Shown one piece after another: positions 63,810 to 64,000 of a stretch of 64,000 nt of DNA. This DNA comes from Actinomyces weissii (GTDB lineage: Bacteria; Actinomycetota; Actinomycetes; Actinomycetales; Actinomycetaceae). The stretch is taken from contig NZ_CP066802.1 in NCBI RefSeq assembly GCF_016598775.1, positions 558,001 through 622,000 on the forward strand, given 5' to 3'. Position numbers and translations under genes: made by a program. The notes beneath the pieces are model-generated. The model did not search any database and was not told where the DNA came from. It saw nothing but the letters and a program-made list of their open reading frames with translations. How positions within the stretch are numbered: position 1 is the stretch's first letter; each line of letters starts with the position of its first letter.

Positions 63810-64000
63810 ATGACTATGACAGACCCGATCGCAGACATGCTTACTCGTCTGCGTAACGCAAACCAGGCCTACCACGACACCGTCTCGATGCCTTCGAGCA
63901 AGCTCAAGGTCAACATCGCCAAGATGCTCAAGACCGAGGGCTACATCTCCGGCTTCGAGGTCACTGACGCGGAGGTCGGCAAGACGCTCACCCTGACCCT
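63810..64000 (+). CDS. rpsH: 30S ribosomal protein S8, 3' partial
   Basis: The first 63 codons are in the window: [19 protein letters not shown] and [20 protein letters not shown] are the S8 start. ATG 63810 or 63816 may be used. The rest of the gene runs off the window end, which cuts it within a codon. Confidence 0.97.
   Translation, partial: MTMTDPIADMLTRLRNANQAYHDTVSMPSSKLKVNIAKMLKTEGYISGFEVTDAEVGKTLTLT

Overview
The window is high-GC actinobacterial DNA, most likely from Actinomyces or a close relative in the Actinomycetaceae. Reasons: GTG/ATG starts with AGGAGG-type ribosome-binding sites, a zinc-type S14 in the ribosomal operon, class C sortases next to pilins that resemble the Actinomyces type 1/type 2 fimbrial subunits, and an actinobacterial type VII (ESX-like) FtsK/EccC ATPase. 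No tRNA, rRNA, insertion sequence or cas gene was seen. All credible genes lie on the + strand.

Region A (1-31.4 kb) is one long co-directional locus with two halves. The first half is type VII secretion-like: the C-terminal 900 residues of an EccC/FtsK ATPase, a helical Gly/Pro-rich protein with a WXG100-sized N-terminus, a large putative secreted substrate carrying a DPVPGDP-type N-terminal signal, a pair of related small proteins, a WXG100 protein with a strong terminator, then proline-rich membrane proteins and two paralogous single-pass proteins with a variant leucine-rich (LRV) N-terminus and a Cys-rich extracellular end. The second half is an NTPase-regulated assembly: an exported and membrane-anchored von Willebrand A (vWA) protein, a tubulin/FtsZ-like GTPase, a two-pass membrane protein that shares its last residues (FG-x-LEY) with the tubulin-like protein, a beta-rich (fibronectin-like) protein, a GAP1-type GTPase-associated protein, a cytosolic vWA protein and a zinc-ribbon double-GTPase-type (DO-GTPase2-like) P-loop GTPase. 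Several neighbours overlap by 4 bp, including a 26-codon micro-ORF. The joined system is the most unusual part of the window; a secretion/conflict role is inferred from context.

Region B (31.9-36.5 kb) is the str operon: rpsL, rpsG, fusA and tuf, with a near-consensus -10 before tuf and a strong terminator after it.

Region C (36.6-54.1 kb) is a sortase-assembled pilus island between tuf and rpsJ, genes that adjoin in many bacteria. It holds a tip-like adhesin, a frameshifted adhesin remnant, two different shaft-type pilins, a class C sortase, a second tip-like adhesin, a second class C sortase and a 1396-residue surface protein with an LPLSG sorting signal.

Region D (54.1-56.5 kb) is repeat-rich. 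It has four of the window's five 63-bp palindromes, two 22-bp tandem repeats, a 36-bp direct repeat and a gene for a DUF559/VSR-like nuclease-fold protein flanked by palindromes. The fifth palindrome is upstream of rpsL.

Region E (56.5-64.0 kb) is the S10 operon (rpsJ, rplC, rplD, rplW, rplB, rpsS, rplV, rpsC, rplP, rpmC, rpsQ), a 481-bp gap with a perfect 16-bp hairpin, then the start of the spc operon (rplN, rplX, rplE, zinc-type rpsN, and rpsH cut by the window end).
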